Source: Acidianus brierleyi
Lineage (GTDB): Archaea > Thermoproteota > Thermoprotei_A > Sulfolobales > Sulfolobaceae
Direction: 5' to 3'
Length of the DNA: 64,000 nucleotides
Assembly: GCF_003201835.2 (NCBI RefSeq)
Contig: NZ_CP029289.2
Span: 2,488,501 to 2,552,500, forward strand
The position numbers and the translations under genes were made by a program. Below, one piece after another: positions 28,900 to 37,528 of this stretch (position 1 is its first letter; each line of letters opens with the position of its first letter). A model generated the notes under the pieces. That model had not been told where the DNA came from. It saw only the letters and a list, made by a program, of their open reading frames with translations, and did no database searches.

Positions 28900-30264
28900 A
28901 TGAACGTAAGATCCTCAACCTTATATTTTATTGGAGCAATTTCATGGTTAGTCATTACTGGTTTAGGTGCTATGAATCTTAGAACTTACTTATTGAATGA
29001 AGGATCGATAAAATTTGACGAAATATATTACTTCATGCTAACTTTACATGGAGATTCTGGAATGATAGCCTTTGTTTCTTTCTCATCTCTTGCAATTTCG
29101 ATATTTCTAATTGAAAAATATTACAGTCTAAATTATAAAATTCTTAATAGTTTGTTTATAATAGCAAATATTGGAATTATAATATACTTCTTAGGAGGCC
29201 CAATAATAGGATGGTATATGCTTTACCCTCTTTCTACACAATCATTCAATTTTATAGGTATTTACGGTAAATATTTTTGGATAAGCTATTTAGGAATATT
29301 TATATATTGTATATCAATAGAGACATGCTCAGTATATCTTTGGAAAAAATCAAATAATTTAATATTTATTACACTTTCGCTAATGATTTTCTCAATACCA
29401 TTTCTCGGAGCCACAATGATACTTTATATTCTAAGTATTGTAAAAGGAATTTCTGTATCCCCTATAATTACCTCGTTCACGTTTTGGGAATATGGTTCAC
29501 CCGATACTTATTTTCTCACTTTTTCAGTATTCGCATTACTCTACTATATCTTTAAACCTTTTTCAACAAAATGGACATTGTGGTCAAAATATCCTCTCAT
29601 GATATTGCCCTTTCTTATATTTGCTAACCATCTTCAAACATGGCCTATAAATCCGATAGTAAGAGAAGCTTCGGATTTCTTTACAATAATTCTTACAGGA
29701 TTTCTTGCAATTTTATTTTTTAACTTAATTATTCCATTATTTAAAACTACAATAAATTCTACAATAGAGTTTTTAGGAGTTATTACATTAGGCGGATTTT
29801 TAATTTCGTCAATATTCTCCATAATATTACCATTTAATTTCTTTGATCCTATATTTCACAATACTTATTATGTTGTAGGAAGTTTTCACTCAATAATATG
29901 GAACTTCTTAATAACAGGATTCTTCTTGGGATTCTATATCTTTACAACTAATCTTGAAGAGAAGAAAGAATTAAAGAACGAGAACGTAATTTTAAAGACT
30001 TCACTAATAACATGGTTAATTTCATCAACAATATTAAGCTATTTAATGATGTACTCTGGTTATGAAGGGTTAATAAGGAGAGAAGTCATTTTCCCTTCTA
30101 AATTCTTGCCATCAATGGATTTAATGACAGCGTTTGCGTTTATTGCAGTCACTGCAATAAGTTTGGCTTTTTCTATTGAACTTTCAAAATTAATAAGTGT
30201 TAAGATTAAAAAAATAGAATATAAAAAATTCCAAGCAAAAATTATGAATAAAATCCGTCATTGA
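28900..30264 (+). CDS. Heme-copper oxidase subunit I paralogue lacking binuclear-centre ligands
   Basis: 454 residues, about 11-12 membrane helices, clearly built like SoxB/DoxB-type subunit I. His50 in helix II (LTLHGDSG) and His330 in helix X (YYVVGSFHSIIW) are retained; both would ligate the low-spin heme. The usual helix VI GHPxxY is GSPDTY (Ser200), the helix VII HH is Asn243-His244 (ANHLQTWPI), and the first His of the helix X HxH is Ser328. CuB and the high-spin heme therefore cannot bind normally. The frame is intact and hydrophobic, so it is maintained. It may be an electron-transfer b-type cytochrome or a non-catalytic partner. A GGTGAT ribosome site precedes ATG 28900. No subunit II is adjacent. 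Confidence 0.8.
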   Translation: MNVRSSTLYFIGAISWLVITGLGAMNLRTYLLNEGSIKFDEIYYFMLTLHGDSGMIAFVSFSSLAISIFLIEKYYSLNYKILNSLFIIANIGIIIYFLGGPIIGWYMLYPLSTQSFNFIGIYGKYFWISYLGIFIYCISIETCSVYLWKKSNNLIFITLSLMIFSIPFLGATMILYILSIVKGISVSPIITSFTFWEYGSPDTYFLTFSVFALLYYIFKPFSTKWTLWSKYPLMILPFLIFANHLQTWPINPIVREASDFFTIILTGFLAILFFNLIIPLFKTTINSTIEFLGVITLGGFLISSIFSIILPFNFFDPIFHNTYYVVGSFHSIIWNFLITGFFLGFYIFTTNLEEKKELKNENVILKTSLITWLISSTILSYLMMYSGYEGLIRREVIFPSKFLPSMDLMTAFAFIAVTAISLAFSIELSKLISVKIKKIEYKKFQAKIMNKIRH

Positions 30265-30550
30265 TTTTTCGTTCTATTTCTCCCAGAAGTTTAGAATTTA
30301 TCCATGCTCTTCCAAAAGCACCTATATTTTCCTCATCTATAGTAACTAAAACATTATTTGGATCTCCTCTAACTCTTACTAAAATTATCTCCTCTTTATG
30401 GAAATGTCCTCTCTTTATCCCTTTTATCATAAAATCGGTTGGTTGATTTTGATTTAACGTAATTTCCCAATCTTCGTCTTTTAATGAGTTTTGAATATCT
30501 TGAACTAAGTTTTGAATATTTATATTTCTATCAATAAATTCCCTTTCCAT
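30242..30550 (-). CDS. Hypothetical small protein, 102 aa
   Basis: 102 residues, soluble, alpha/beta. Begins MEREFIDRNINIQNLVQDIQ and contains DFMIKGIKRGHFHKEEIILV. It resembles the N-terminal domain of the protein encoded at 14196-14762 (similar position of the first helix, then strand-turn-strand), so both belong to one uncharacterised Sulfolobales family. Its 3' end overlaps the 3' end of the oxidase-like gene by 23 bp, tail to tail. Function unknown. Confidence 0.6.
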   Translation of the reverse strand: MEREFIDRNINIQNLVQDIQNSLKDEDWEITLNQNQPTDFMIKGIKRGHFHKEEIILVRVRGDPNNVLVTIDEENIGAFGRAWINSKLLGEIERKINDGFYS

Positions 30551-30652
30551 AACTACATTACATGAAATTTAAATATAAAATTTTCGTAACATATTTACAG
30601 TTCTCGAAGTTTAAAACTATTTTCTAAATATAAAAAATAAAATTGTTTTATC

Positions 30653-31030
30653 TTATATTTTTCCCACAAAAAGCGTGTCAAGCTCCTTTTTAATATTTTC
30701 GAATTCTGTCATACACCTTATATATTCTTTATATTTAGTGATATATTCTCTTCCTTTTTCAGTTAAATAATACTCATCTCCTCTCAAAGTTATATAATTC
30801 AATTTCTCAAGTTTACTTAAATATTTTGTAAATATGCCATAGTTTAAATTGGCTGCATACATGAGTTTAGTTTTTTTCTTTCCGTCACAATTCTTTAATA
30901 TAGAAAACATAACCTCATAACAATCTCTCTTCTTTCTTATCTCGTTATGAGCATAAGAATCGTAATATTTCGCTCCTCTATTTATTAAAACGGAGGAAAT
31001 CTCTTGGACTTTCGGCTCCTTTTCCCTCAT
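30653..31030 (-). CDS. SSo10a-like winged-helix DNA-binding protein
   Basis: 125 residues. After a 35-residue N-terminal extension comes the same winged-helix core as at 16 kb: CYEVMFSILKNCDGKKKTKL, LNYGIFTKYLSKLEKLNYITL, wing DEYYLTEKGREYI, then a C-terminal dimerisation helix. It is the third member of this family in the window. It probably binds DNA; targets unknown. Monocistronic. Confidence 0.7.
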   Translation of the reverse strand: MREKEPKVQEISSVLINRGAKYYDSYAHNEIRKKRDCYEVMFSILKNCDGKKKTKLMYAANLNYGIFTKYLSKLEKLNYITLRGDEYYLTEKGREYITKYKEYIRCMTEFENIKKELDTLFVGKI

Positions 31031-31178
31031 TTTTCCACCATTCTCGACAAGTATTATTTACCTTTACGTTATATAGCTTTGTTTAACAAATTATAGAAAT
31101 AAATTTTAAATTATACATTTTCAAAAAAATCATGTAATTTATTATTTAAAATCCAATTATATGATAGACCCCGTACTT

Positions 31179-31427
31179 GTGAACTCCTCCTACGGCGATT
31201 TTCACGAACAACACTCCTAAACAAGAAGACAAGCTTTACAAGAGTGAGACTAAGAAGACTAGGTATAGGGGAGGAGGTGGTGAAGGCCCTCAAGTTGACC
31301 CCAATCAAGTAGTTCCTTCGGCTCTTCAAGCTATCGCCTAGCCATGTTAGAGGCAAAGCATGTGGAGCCTATCCATCTCCACGGATGGAGTCTTTCGCCT
31401 CGTTTGAACCCCCTGTTAAGATAAAAA
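31179..31427 (+). mobile_element. Internally deleted IS200/IS605-like element, copy D
   Basis: About 250 bp from GTGAACTCC to GTTAAGATAA. It keeps the right-end hairpin (shortened to CTCCACGGATGGAG) and the interior that begins CCTACGGCGATTTTCACG, shared with copy B. A 50-codon open frame (31189-31341, ending in QVVPSALQAIA) crosses the deletion point in frame. It may be a fusion of the two ends of an ancestral transposase/TnpB gene, but the family cannot be confirmed by eye. A decayed relative of the copies at 1755, 22172 and 27080. Confidence 0.6.
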
Positions 31428-31498
31428 AAGTAAAATAAGTTAAAATTTTTATTTTATCTGTAAAATAAGTTTTTTTAACTATAACAACATATTTAATT

Positions 31499-32293
31499 AT
31501 GAACAAAAAGGAAGGAGAGTTAATAATACAATTATTTAGAAATCCTTTACAGTCCTATAGAAGTATAGCAAAAGAAATTGATGTATCAAACTCCCTCATA
31601 ACTTACATGTTAAGAAGATCTTATTATTCTCCTATAACTAAAGATTTAGTTTTGAGCATTACTCCAAATTTTTTTAACCTTTACAAATCAACAATAGTCT
31701 TCAAAGAAGACCCGGGAAATATACCTTATTCCTTAAAATTTAAAGGAGATAATAATACTTTTGTCATGATTTATGGAAAAAATTCTAATAATATTACAGA
31801 AATTTTAAAATCACAAGGACTTACTACATCGAACATTAACATGAGATATGACCCCGAACAACTAAAATTTAATTTTCTTTCTTTCCCTAAAAGGCTGATG
31901 GAATTATTGATAGCTGATCCAAACCAAGTTTTAGATTATAAAAAATTAGGAGAGAAAATGAATAGTCCTCCAGCTACCATAAGAAGGTATATAAATTATT
32001 TTATTAAAAATAATATCATACAATTTTTTCCAAAAATAAATATTGAAAAGAACAATATGTATCTGTTTACACTTATTACCCAAAATTTTCAATTATCGAT
32101 GTCTTTATTAAGAAATTATTATACAATATTAAGACCGTTGGACAATTATGGACTAATACAAGGTATTATTTACGATGAGGAAGGGACTGCATTATTGGAT
32201 AAATTAAAATCTTTAGATAAAAAAGTATATATTTCTATCCAATATAAATACGAGACTAATCAGACACCATTTATAAGATTTCTAAAAAAATAA
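31499..32293 (+). CDS. Two-domain winged-helix transcriptional regulator
   Basis: 264 residues with two helix-turn-helix segments: one N-terminal (QSYRSIAKEIDVSNSLITYM) and one central (VLDYKKLGEKMNSPPATIRR). The remainder is a mixed alpha/beta domain without recognisable ligand motif. The arrangement resembles crenarchaeal duplicated-HTH regulators. Targets unknown. The gene lies just downstream of the decayed mobile element and is followed 1 bp later, convergently, by the DUF2173 gene. Confidence 0.65.
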   Translation: MNKKEGELIIQLFRNPLQSYRSIAKEIDVSNSLITYMLRRSYYSPITKDLVLSITPNFFNLYKSTIVFKEDPGNIPYSLKFKGDNNTFVMIYGKNSNNITEILKSQGLTTSNINMRYDPEQLKFNFLSFPKRLMELLIADPNQVLDYKKLGEKMNSPPATIRRYINYFIKNNIIQFFPKINIEKNNMYLFTLITQNFQLSMSLLRNYYTILRPLDNYGLIQGIIYDEEGTALLDKLKSLDKKVYISIQYKYETNQTPFIRFLKK

Positions 32294-32294
32294 C

Positions 32295-32639
32295 TTAACT
32301 TTGTGAAACTTCCATTAAAGTCTTGAATATTTCATTAAAGTCTGCCTTCTGCATTTCTACAAATACTCCATAATTCCCCATTACACATACTGCGTAGTCT
32401 CCTGCTGCTACAGCCCATCCATGAAACGGAGTCCATTTCATTCCCGATAGTTTAGAAAAACCTTCTGCCTGCATTTTTCCCATTAATGTATTTGCTGCTA
32501 CCATCATAGCTACCATTTCGGCTATATCCTTTGGTAAGTTTCCCTTATAGCTTACCAATTTTCCATCTATAGTATATTCTCCTGCAGCTACTGCTCCCTT
32601 TAAGCCCATCAGACGATCTAATTTATCCATATTTATCAT
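32295..32639 (-). CDS. DUF2173-family protein
   Basis: 114 residues from ATG 32639 (an ATG three codons in is also possible). The pattern LDRLMGLKGAVAAGEYTIDG, then FSKLSGMKWTPFHGWAVAAG and DYAVCVMGNYGVFV matches DUF2173, a roadblock-like small protein found mainly in sulfur-oxidising archaea and bacteria. Function unproven. Its presence supports a sulfur-metabolising acidophile. No sulfur-oxidation genes lie beside it. Confidence 0.75.
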   Translation of the reverse strand: MINMDKLDRLMGLKGAVAAGEYTIDGKLVSYKGNLPKDIAEMVAMMVAANTLMGKMQAEGFSKLSGMKWTPFHGWAVAAGDYAVCVMGNYGVFVEMQKADFNEIFKTLMEVSQS

Positions 32640-32878
32640 TATTATAATGTATGTTTAGATTATATAAATTTTATGAATAAAAAATTTTCTCTACTTAGTA
32701 TTGAATATTAAATTATTAAATCTTTATATTGATATCTTCCTTTCACGTTTCTATTATTATAAGTTAGTTAAACCCAGTTAAAGAAAGACAAAATTTAAAA
32801 ACTATATTATTTAGTTAATTTTATACAATCGGATTTGACACTTTACATTTATATATCGTGACTATAATATTTTTTCCT

Positions 32879-33280
32879 ATGAACCAAGAGATTATAAGAA
32901 GAAACCTTAATGATATTAAATCTTCAGGAATATTATTAGAAAAAATTCTCCCTAATATATATGTTAACAGATATAACATCTTTTCTGACATTTTTATAGT
33001 AAGCGAGAAAAAAGGAATGTATGTCCATTGTATGAAACATTGTATTAAAGGTACTGGTTGTGTCTTGTATGAAACAACTCTAAGTGAGAAAATTCCAGAT
33101 ATTATAAACAAGGAATTTATAGAAAAACTAGAACTTAAACCAATTTATATTAGTAAAAAAGCATTAATATCAATAAACACTTTGAGAGAAGCTTCAAATA
33201 CTCTAAAGAAAGAAGAATTAAAAATAGCTTCAGAGAAAATAATTCAGAAAATTAATGAAGGATTATTTGACAATTTTTAA
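32879..33280 (+). CDS. Hypothetical protein with a Cys/His cluster
   Basis: 133 residues from ATG 32879 (a GTG seven codons upstream at 32858 is the alternative). The central stretch YVHCMKHCIKGTGCVLYE contains three Cys and two His within 13 residues, suggesting a metal or redox site. The flanks are helical and charged. No named family recognised. It is divergent from the DUF2173 gene, with 240 bp between them. Confidence 0.5.
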   Translation: MNQEIIRRNLNDIKSSGILLEKILPNIYVNRYNIFSDIFIVSEKKGMYVHCMKHCIKGTGCVLYETTLSEKIPDIINKEFIEKLELKPIYISKKALISINTLREASNTLKKEELKIASEKIIQKINEGLFDNF

Positions 33281-33373
33281 CTTATACGTTATAATTGAAT
33301 TTTTCTCTTGTCAATTCTTTGAAAACTTTTGTCAAAGAATACCCTTTTAAGGAATACTAAATTATCCTAAAAT

Positions 33374-34185
33374 ATGGACGATCTTACAAAAATAATTAAG
33401 GACAGAACAAGAAGAGAGATTTTACTTTATCTTCATAATAGAGGAAAAGCTACATATTCCGACATTCTTCATGATATGAAATTATCTACAGGAAAACTAA
33501 ATTATCACTTAAAAGTTCTAGAACCATTCCTCTCGAAAGAAAACGAATACTATAAACTTAATGATAAGGGCAATCAATTAGCAGAAATAATCCTTAGTTT
33601 AGGAGATAACAAAAATTCCTCAGAAAAGTATTACCGCAATTCTTTGCTATTATTTCATTTATTCTCCTCATTATAAGTTCAGAGATTTTATATTCTTCTG
33701 GATTTTATATAATTTATTCTATTTCAATAATTACTTTATTAATATCTTCATTTCTAAATTATGTACAGGAAGAAGTTGAAGGTTTTGAAAATTTTATGAT
33801 TTTATTAGCACTATTTTTCCCTTATGTCTTCTTCGTATTGAGGGGAAAAATTTTCAGTTTTTTACCATTATATTTAATTATAAGCCCTTATTATCATAAT
33901 ATTACATTTAGTTACTATATTAATGAACTAATACCTACAGCAGTATATTATTTTGGAGTACTCCCAAGATTTGTGAACTACAACGTAAGGTTGATGAGTA
34001 TAGTTTGGGGAATAATTTTAATTGCAGATTCTTTATCTGGATTTATTGATTTGACTCCTTTATTACTTGGACTATCTATTCTTGTAAATAAGGAATCAAC
34101 ATATAATTATAAATTGTTTTTATTAATTACCATAGTGTTAATAATTTCAGCTACGTTATTTAAAATATTTATTCTACAGTATTAA
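33374..34185 (+). pseudogene. Winged-helix/membrane fusion protein with a frame break
   Basis: The first frame (33374-33676) encodes an ArsR-like winged helix (RREILLYLHNRGKATYSDIL, then LSTGKLNYHLKVLEP) and then runs out in junk. From about 33625 a second frame, open up to 34185, continues without needing a start codon: LPQFFAIISFILLIISSEIL, followed by four to five membrane helices. Joining the frames by one base near the AAAA run at 33624-33627 restores a typical archaeal HTH plus C-terminal membrane-domain protein of about 270 residues. It is either a pseudogene, a sequencing error or a slippage site. Confidence 0.6.
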
Positions 34186-34586
34186 TCTGGGTTTATGCTA
34201 TAAAAATCAGTATTTTCTAATAGTATTCCCCTAGGTATTTTAGCAAATAGATATCTTAAGAACGGTAATGAGGAATAAGAAAGCTCTATATATTTATTTC
34301 CATCTATAAATAGTTCTATCTTATTTCTATAATGATCTACATAAGCTATAAAATTAGAGAATTTTAATAAATGGACTAAATCCACGACTGTTTTATCTCC
34401 TACAAGTAAGTGTCCAAAATTCTCTGTAAAATAGTCTAGGTCTACTTCTTCTACATCATAAACTATCATAGGTCTAGAAAATCTTATATTAATTCCTTCA
34501 AGGTCTTCTAATTGCCTTACTTCCCTTACTTTTCCATCGTAAATAAATTTCTTATCTTTAGTTAGAAACAGAACCTTGAAAGCCAT
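34182..34586 (-). CDS. Hypothetical protein, 134 aa
   Basis: 134 residues, soluble, alternating strands and helices (FKVLFLTKDKKFIYDGK near the start, VVDLVHLLKFSNFIAYVDHY centrally). No motif recognised. Its 3' end overlaps the convergent membrane-protein frame by 4 bp. It may be read separately from the AAA+ operon upstream, as about 150 bp lie between. Function unknown. Confidence 0.55.
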   Translation of the reverse strand: MAFKVLFLTKDKKFIYDGKVREVRQLEDLEGINIRFSRPMIVYDVEEVDLDYFTENFGHLLVGDKTVVDLVHLLKFSNFIAYVDHYRNKIELFIDGNKYIELSYSSLPFLRYLFAKIPRGILLENTDFYSINPD

Positions 34587-34738
34587 AAAATTTATGTGGA
34601 TTTGGTATAATTTATAGTTTTCTTATGAAGATTATTAATAAGATATGAATATAGTCATTACAAATTAATATATATACTATATATAGTCTATAGAAACTAT
34701 ATAGATCTAACAAAGTATTTTCGTCATATCATTTGCGT

Positions 34739-34960
34739 TTACTGTATTTTTTTATTACATCTTATTTTTCTCATGCAAATCTTTATATGTTTACAATTTC
34801 CTCTAATGGCGAAACCTTTGCAACTACAACTTGCTTTAACATATTTTCCAAGTTCTATCCTAACTATGTAACTCTTTAAAGGATTTTTCTCACTATTTAT
34901 TGCAAACAAGTAAATTCTTGAATCCATATAATTTCTTTTAATTATGAGATATGGATACAT
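34739..34960 (-). CDS. Small SWIM-type zinc-finger protein
   Basis: 73 residues. KASCSCKGFAIRGNCKHIK gives C-x-C-x(8)-C-x-H, the SWIM zinc-finger pattern (CxCxnCxH). SWIM proteins bind DNA or protein and in archaea and eukaryotes can partner recombinases. It lies 32 bp after the AAA+ ATPase gene on the same strand, so it is probably the last gene of that operon. Starts at ATG 34960. A short basic tail (MRKIRCNKK) follows the finger. Confidence 0.65.
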   Translation of the reverse strand: MYPYLIIKRNYMDSRIYLFAINSEKNPLKSYIVRIELGKYVKASCSCKGFAIRGNCKHIKICMRKIRCNKKIQ

Positions 34961-34992
34961 ACATTAAAAGTAAAGATTTTAAAAAATCAGAC

Positions 34993-36348
34993 TTACCCGA
35001 TATTATTTACAGTCTCATTGCCAGTTTTTTGTACAAAAGACAACGTGAACTCCTTAATTTTTTCTTCAAGTATTTCCGAATCTCCATGAAGTATTCTTAT
35101 AGCTTCTAATGTAGGCACTTCTATTTTAGTTACTTTAGACTCATCTACTTTCAGTTTCATAGAATTTGTAATAACGAACCTATTGCCTACAATGTACTCT
35201 TTTTTATCATGCTCCACTTTTTCCAATTGTGATAATAATTTTATATCTTCGTCTTCTTCCTTATCGTCATTCATCAATTTTACAATTCCTACAAATGCTA
35301 AGTCGTCCTTTATAAAGAATATTCCAGCTACAATGTATTTCCCTTTAACTTCTATCCTTTTACCTCTTAAATGCACATAAGATAATCCTAATTCTTTCGA
35401 CATTGAGCTAAGGCCTTCTCTAATAAACTTCTCTAAATTCTTAGACTCATCGTCAGGATTCTTTAATGTATGTGAACTCCTTAACTTTTCTTTTATGCAT
35501 TCTGCATTATCACCGCATTCTTTATCAAATTTTTCTATCTGCGATTTAATAAACTGTAATATAGAGCTAACAGTATTTAATTCCCTTCCCTTCCACATTG
35601 AAAGTACTATTGGAAATATCTCTTCGCTTATAGGATTACAATAAGCGTCTACTATTTCTTTTATATCTTCTGGGGTGAGGGCACTATCGAGGGATATTCT
35701 ACTTTCGTCCAATCTCCTCCTTATTGCAAGATCTGTAACCTTACTATAAGAATCTGTAGGTATTGCCATTATAACTGGTATTCCCAACCCTGCATTTATT
35801 AATCTATGAATTTTAGGAATGTGACTTTCTCTTACTTCGTCAATAAGTAACGCAACTTTAGTTATTCCGTTAAGGTCGGAAAGTAAGTTCAACATCCCGT
35901 CAAAGTCCTTATTATAGGAAAGGCAATAAATCCTCAAATATTTATCGTCGTATTTATCGCATACTTTTACTAACCAATCTTCAAGTTTAGTTCCAGTAAT
36001 TTTTTTCCAAAATGAATACCCGAATTTCTTCCTATTCTCATTTAAATAGTTAAAAGTTAATTCCTTCAAGTTATATGGACTGATTTTACTCCAAAATTCT
36101 TCCTCTATTTCACCCTTACTAGCTAGATCTAGGTAAAAGGACAACTCACTTACATTTTCTTGAGTTTTCTTTAATATTGTAGTTTTACCCATTCCAGGCT
36201 GTCCTATTATAGAAGCTACATCATTGTTCTTTATAGCATCCAGAGTTTTTTGCAAATATTTTGTATAAGTAGGACCTACCAAAATAACGTTCTTACTGTT
36301 CCATGTTGTCACTGTAACTTTCGGTATATTACATAACATTTCATTCAC
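34993..36348 (-). CDS. AAA+ ATPase of an archaeal wHTH-linked operon
   Basis: 451 residues. Walker A is GQPGMGKTT (about residues 48-56) and Walker B is VALLIDEV. A sensor-like Arg pair lies in the AIRRRLDESRISL region, and a helical lid (LTPEDIKEIVDAYCNP) follows, as in STAND/Orc-like P-loop ATPases. The C-terminal third (about 320-450) is a separate beta-rich domain of unknown role. Its start overlaps the end of the upstream winged-helix gene by 8 bp, so the two proteins are made together. Function unknown; a DNA-linked role is inferred from the partners. Confidence 0.7.
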   Translation of the reverse strand: MNEMLCNIPKVTVTTWNSKNVILVGPTYTKYLQKTLDAIKNNDVASIIGQPGMGKTTILKKTQENVSELSFYLDLASKGEIEEEFWSKISPYNLKELTFNYLNENRKKFGYSFWKKITGTKLEDWLVKVCDKYDDKYLRIYCLSYNKDFDGMLNLLSDLNGITKVALLIDEVRESHIPKIHRLINAGLGIPVIMAIPTDSYSKVTDLAIRRRLDESRISLDSALTPEDIKEIVDAYCNPISEEIFPIVLSMWKGRELNTVSSILQFIKSQIEKFDKECGDNAECIKEKLRSSHTLKNPDDESKNLEKFIREGLSSMSKELGLSYVHLRGKRIEVKGKYIVAGIFFIKDDLAFVGIVKLMNDDKEEDEDIKLLSQLEKVEHDKKEYIVGNRFVITNSMKLKVDESKVTKIEVPTLEAIRILHGDSEILEEKIKEFTLSFVQKTGNETVNNIG

Positions 36349-36844
36349 CCCTTCTCTTAATTATACCATATATGGAACCTTTCCTAACATAACCTTCCTC
36401 TCCACCAGCAATAAAATCGTAATTATCTTCAATATGGCGCTTTAATTTAGAATAAAACTCTTCCTTGTCCATGCCCAATTCTATCCTAATTGCCTGCAAA
36501 TGTGCATATCCTAGATTATCCTTAACCTTGTCATATACAGCATCAAAAGTATCTTCACTAATTTTCTTTTTTTCTGAAATATATTCTTGTAATTTCCTTA
36601 TTTCGTCTTTAATTTCTCTTATTTCGTTTAATATTATGTCAGTCTTATCTATCTCTAGAATTTCGTATGCTTTACCTCCTCCACTTTCAATTTTTCTAAT
36701 TTTACCACTTTTTTCCATTTTTTCTAGTACGTTGAGAAGTTCTTCTCCGTCACACTTTAATTTCCTCTTAATTTTCGAAAAAGCTACTGGTTTACCGTCG
36801 TAAAGTTCCTTTAATGTAGCAATAATCTCATCCTCTGAAAGCAT
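36341..36844 (-). CDS. Winged-helix protein of the AAA+ operon
   Basis: 167 residues. The N-terminal helix-turn-helix (PVAFSKIKRKLKCDGEELLN, then MEKSGKIRKIESGG) is followed by a helical linker (about 70-100) and a C-terminal domain with the sequence YAHLQAIRIELGMDKEEFYS and GGEEGYVRKGSIYGIIK. The C-terminal domain is shared with the next gene upstream (36915-37475), so the two are paralogues. It overlaps the AAA+ gene by 8 bp. It probably binds DNA. Confidence 0.65.
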   Translation of the reverse strand: MLSEDEIIATLKELYDGKPVAFSKIKRKLKCDGEELLNVLEKMEKSGKIRKIESGGGKAYEILEIDKTDIILNEIREIKDEIRKLQEYISEKKKISEDTFDAVYDKVKDNLGYAHLQAIRIELGMDKEEFYSKLKRHIEDNYDFIAGGEEGYVRKGSIYGIIKRRGE

Positions 36845-36914
36845 GTCCTATATCTTTATTCAAATCCTTTAAATACCATAAGATAAGTAATACTTTAGAT
36901 TTTTTATGAAAAAA

Positions 36915-37475
36915 TTATTTTAACTTTATTATACCATACAGATTTCCTTTTCTCGTTAACCCTTCTTCTCCTCCAGGATATAGCTGATATTTACTTTCTA
37001 TATATTCCCCATACGTAGAATAGAAGGCTTCTTTAGTTAATCCCATTTCGATTCTTATTGCGGAAAGTTTAGAATATCCGTCTGAATCCTTAGTCTTTCC
37101 GTAAATCTCGTCAAATTTCTTTGAATCTACAGTATTCTCCTTTAAGAGTATTTTTCTTATATCTTGAATATAATTTATGATATCTGAAAACATTTCATTT
37201 ATCTTTGGTTCATCAATTTTGTTTTCTTTAACCTCAAGCTTATTCTCCTCATGATCCTCGTTATTCTCTTGTTTAACGTAATACAGTATAGAATTACCAG
37301 ATTTTTCCTTAATTAATTTCCCTTCTTTTACTAACTCTTCTAAAAAGTCGTCTACTTGTTTACTTCTTCCTATTTTATCCTTAATTCTCGTCTTCGGTAC
37401 TTTATCTATACCTTCCTTCTGTAATTGAATTATAATGTTTAAAATATCTTCTTTAGAAATAGTTTTAGCCATCAT
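36915..37475 (-). CDS. Winged-helix protein, paralogue in the AAA+ operon
   Basis: 186 residues. N-terminal winged helix (KVPKTRIKDKIGRSKQVDDF, then LVKEGKLIKEKSG), a charged linker (about 70-110), and a C-terminal domain SKLSAIRIEMGLTKEAFYST ... GGEEGLTRKGNLYGIIK that mirrors the neighbour at 36341-36844. It stands 70 bp upstream of that gene and may be its operon leader. The paired, related DNA-binding proteins suggest a heteromeric complex with the AAA+ ATPase. Confidence 0.65.
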   Translation of the reverse strand: MMAKTISKEDILNIIIQLQKEGIDKVPKTRIKDKIGRSKQVDDFLEELVKEGKLIKEKSGNSILYYVKQENNEDHEENKLEVKENKIDEPKINEMFSDIINYIQDIRKILLKENTVDSKKFDEIYGKTKDSDGYSKLSAIRIEMGLTKEAFYSTYGEYIESKYQLYPGGEEGLTRKGNLYGIIKLK

Positions 37476-37528
37476 GAATAGTTAGCTTATATTAAAAAAC
37501 TTAAAAAAGAGTAGGTTAAATATTATAT

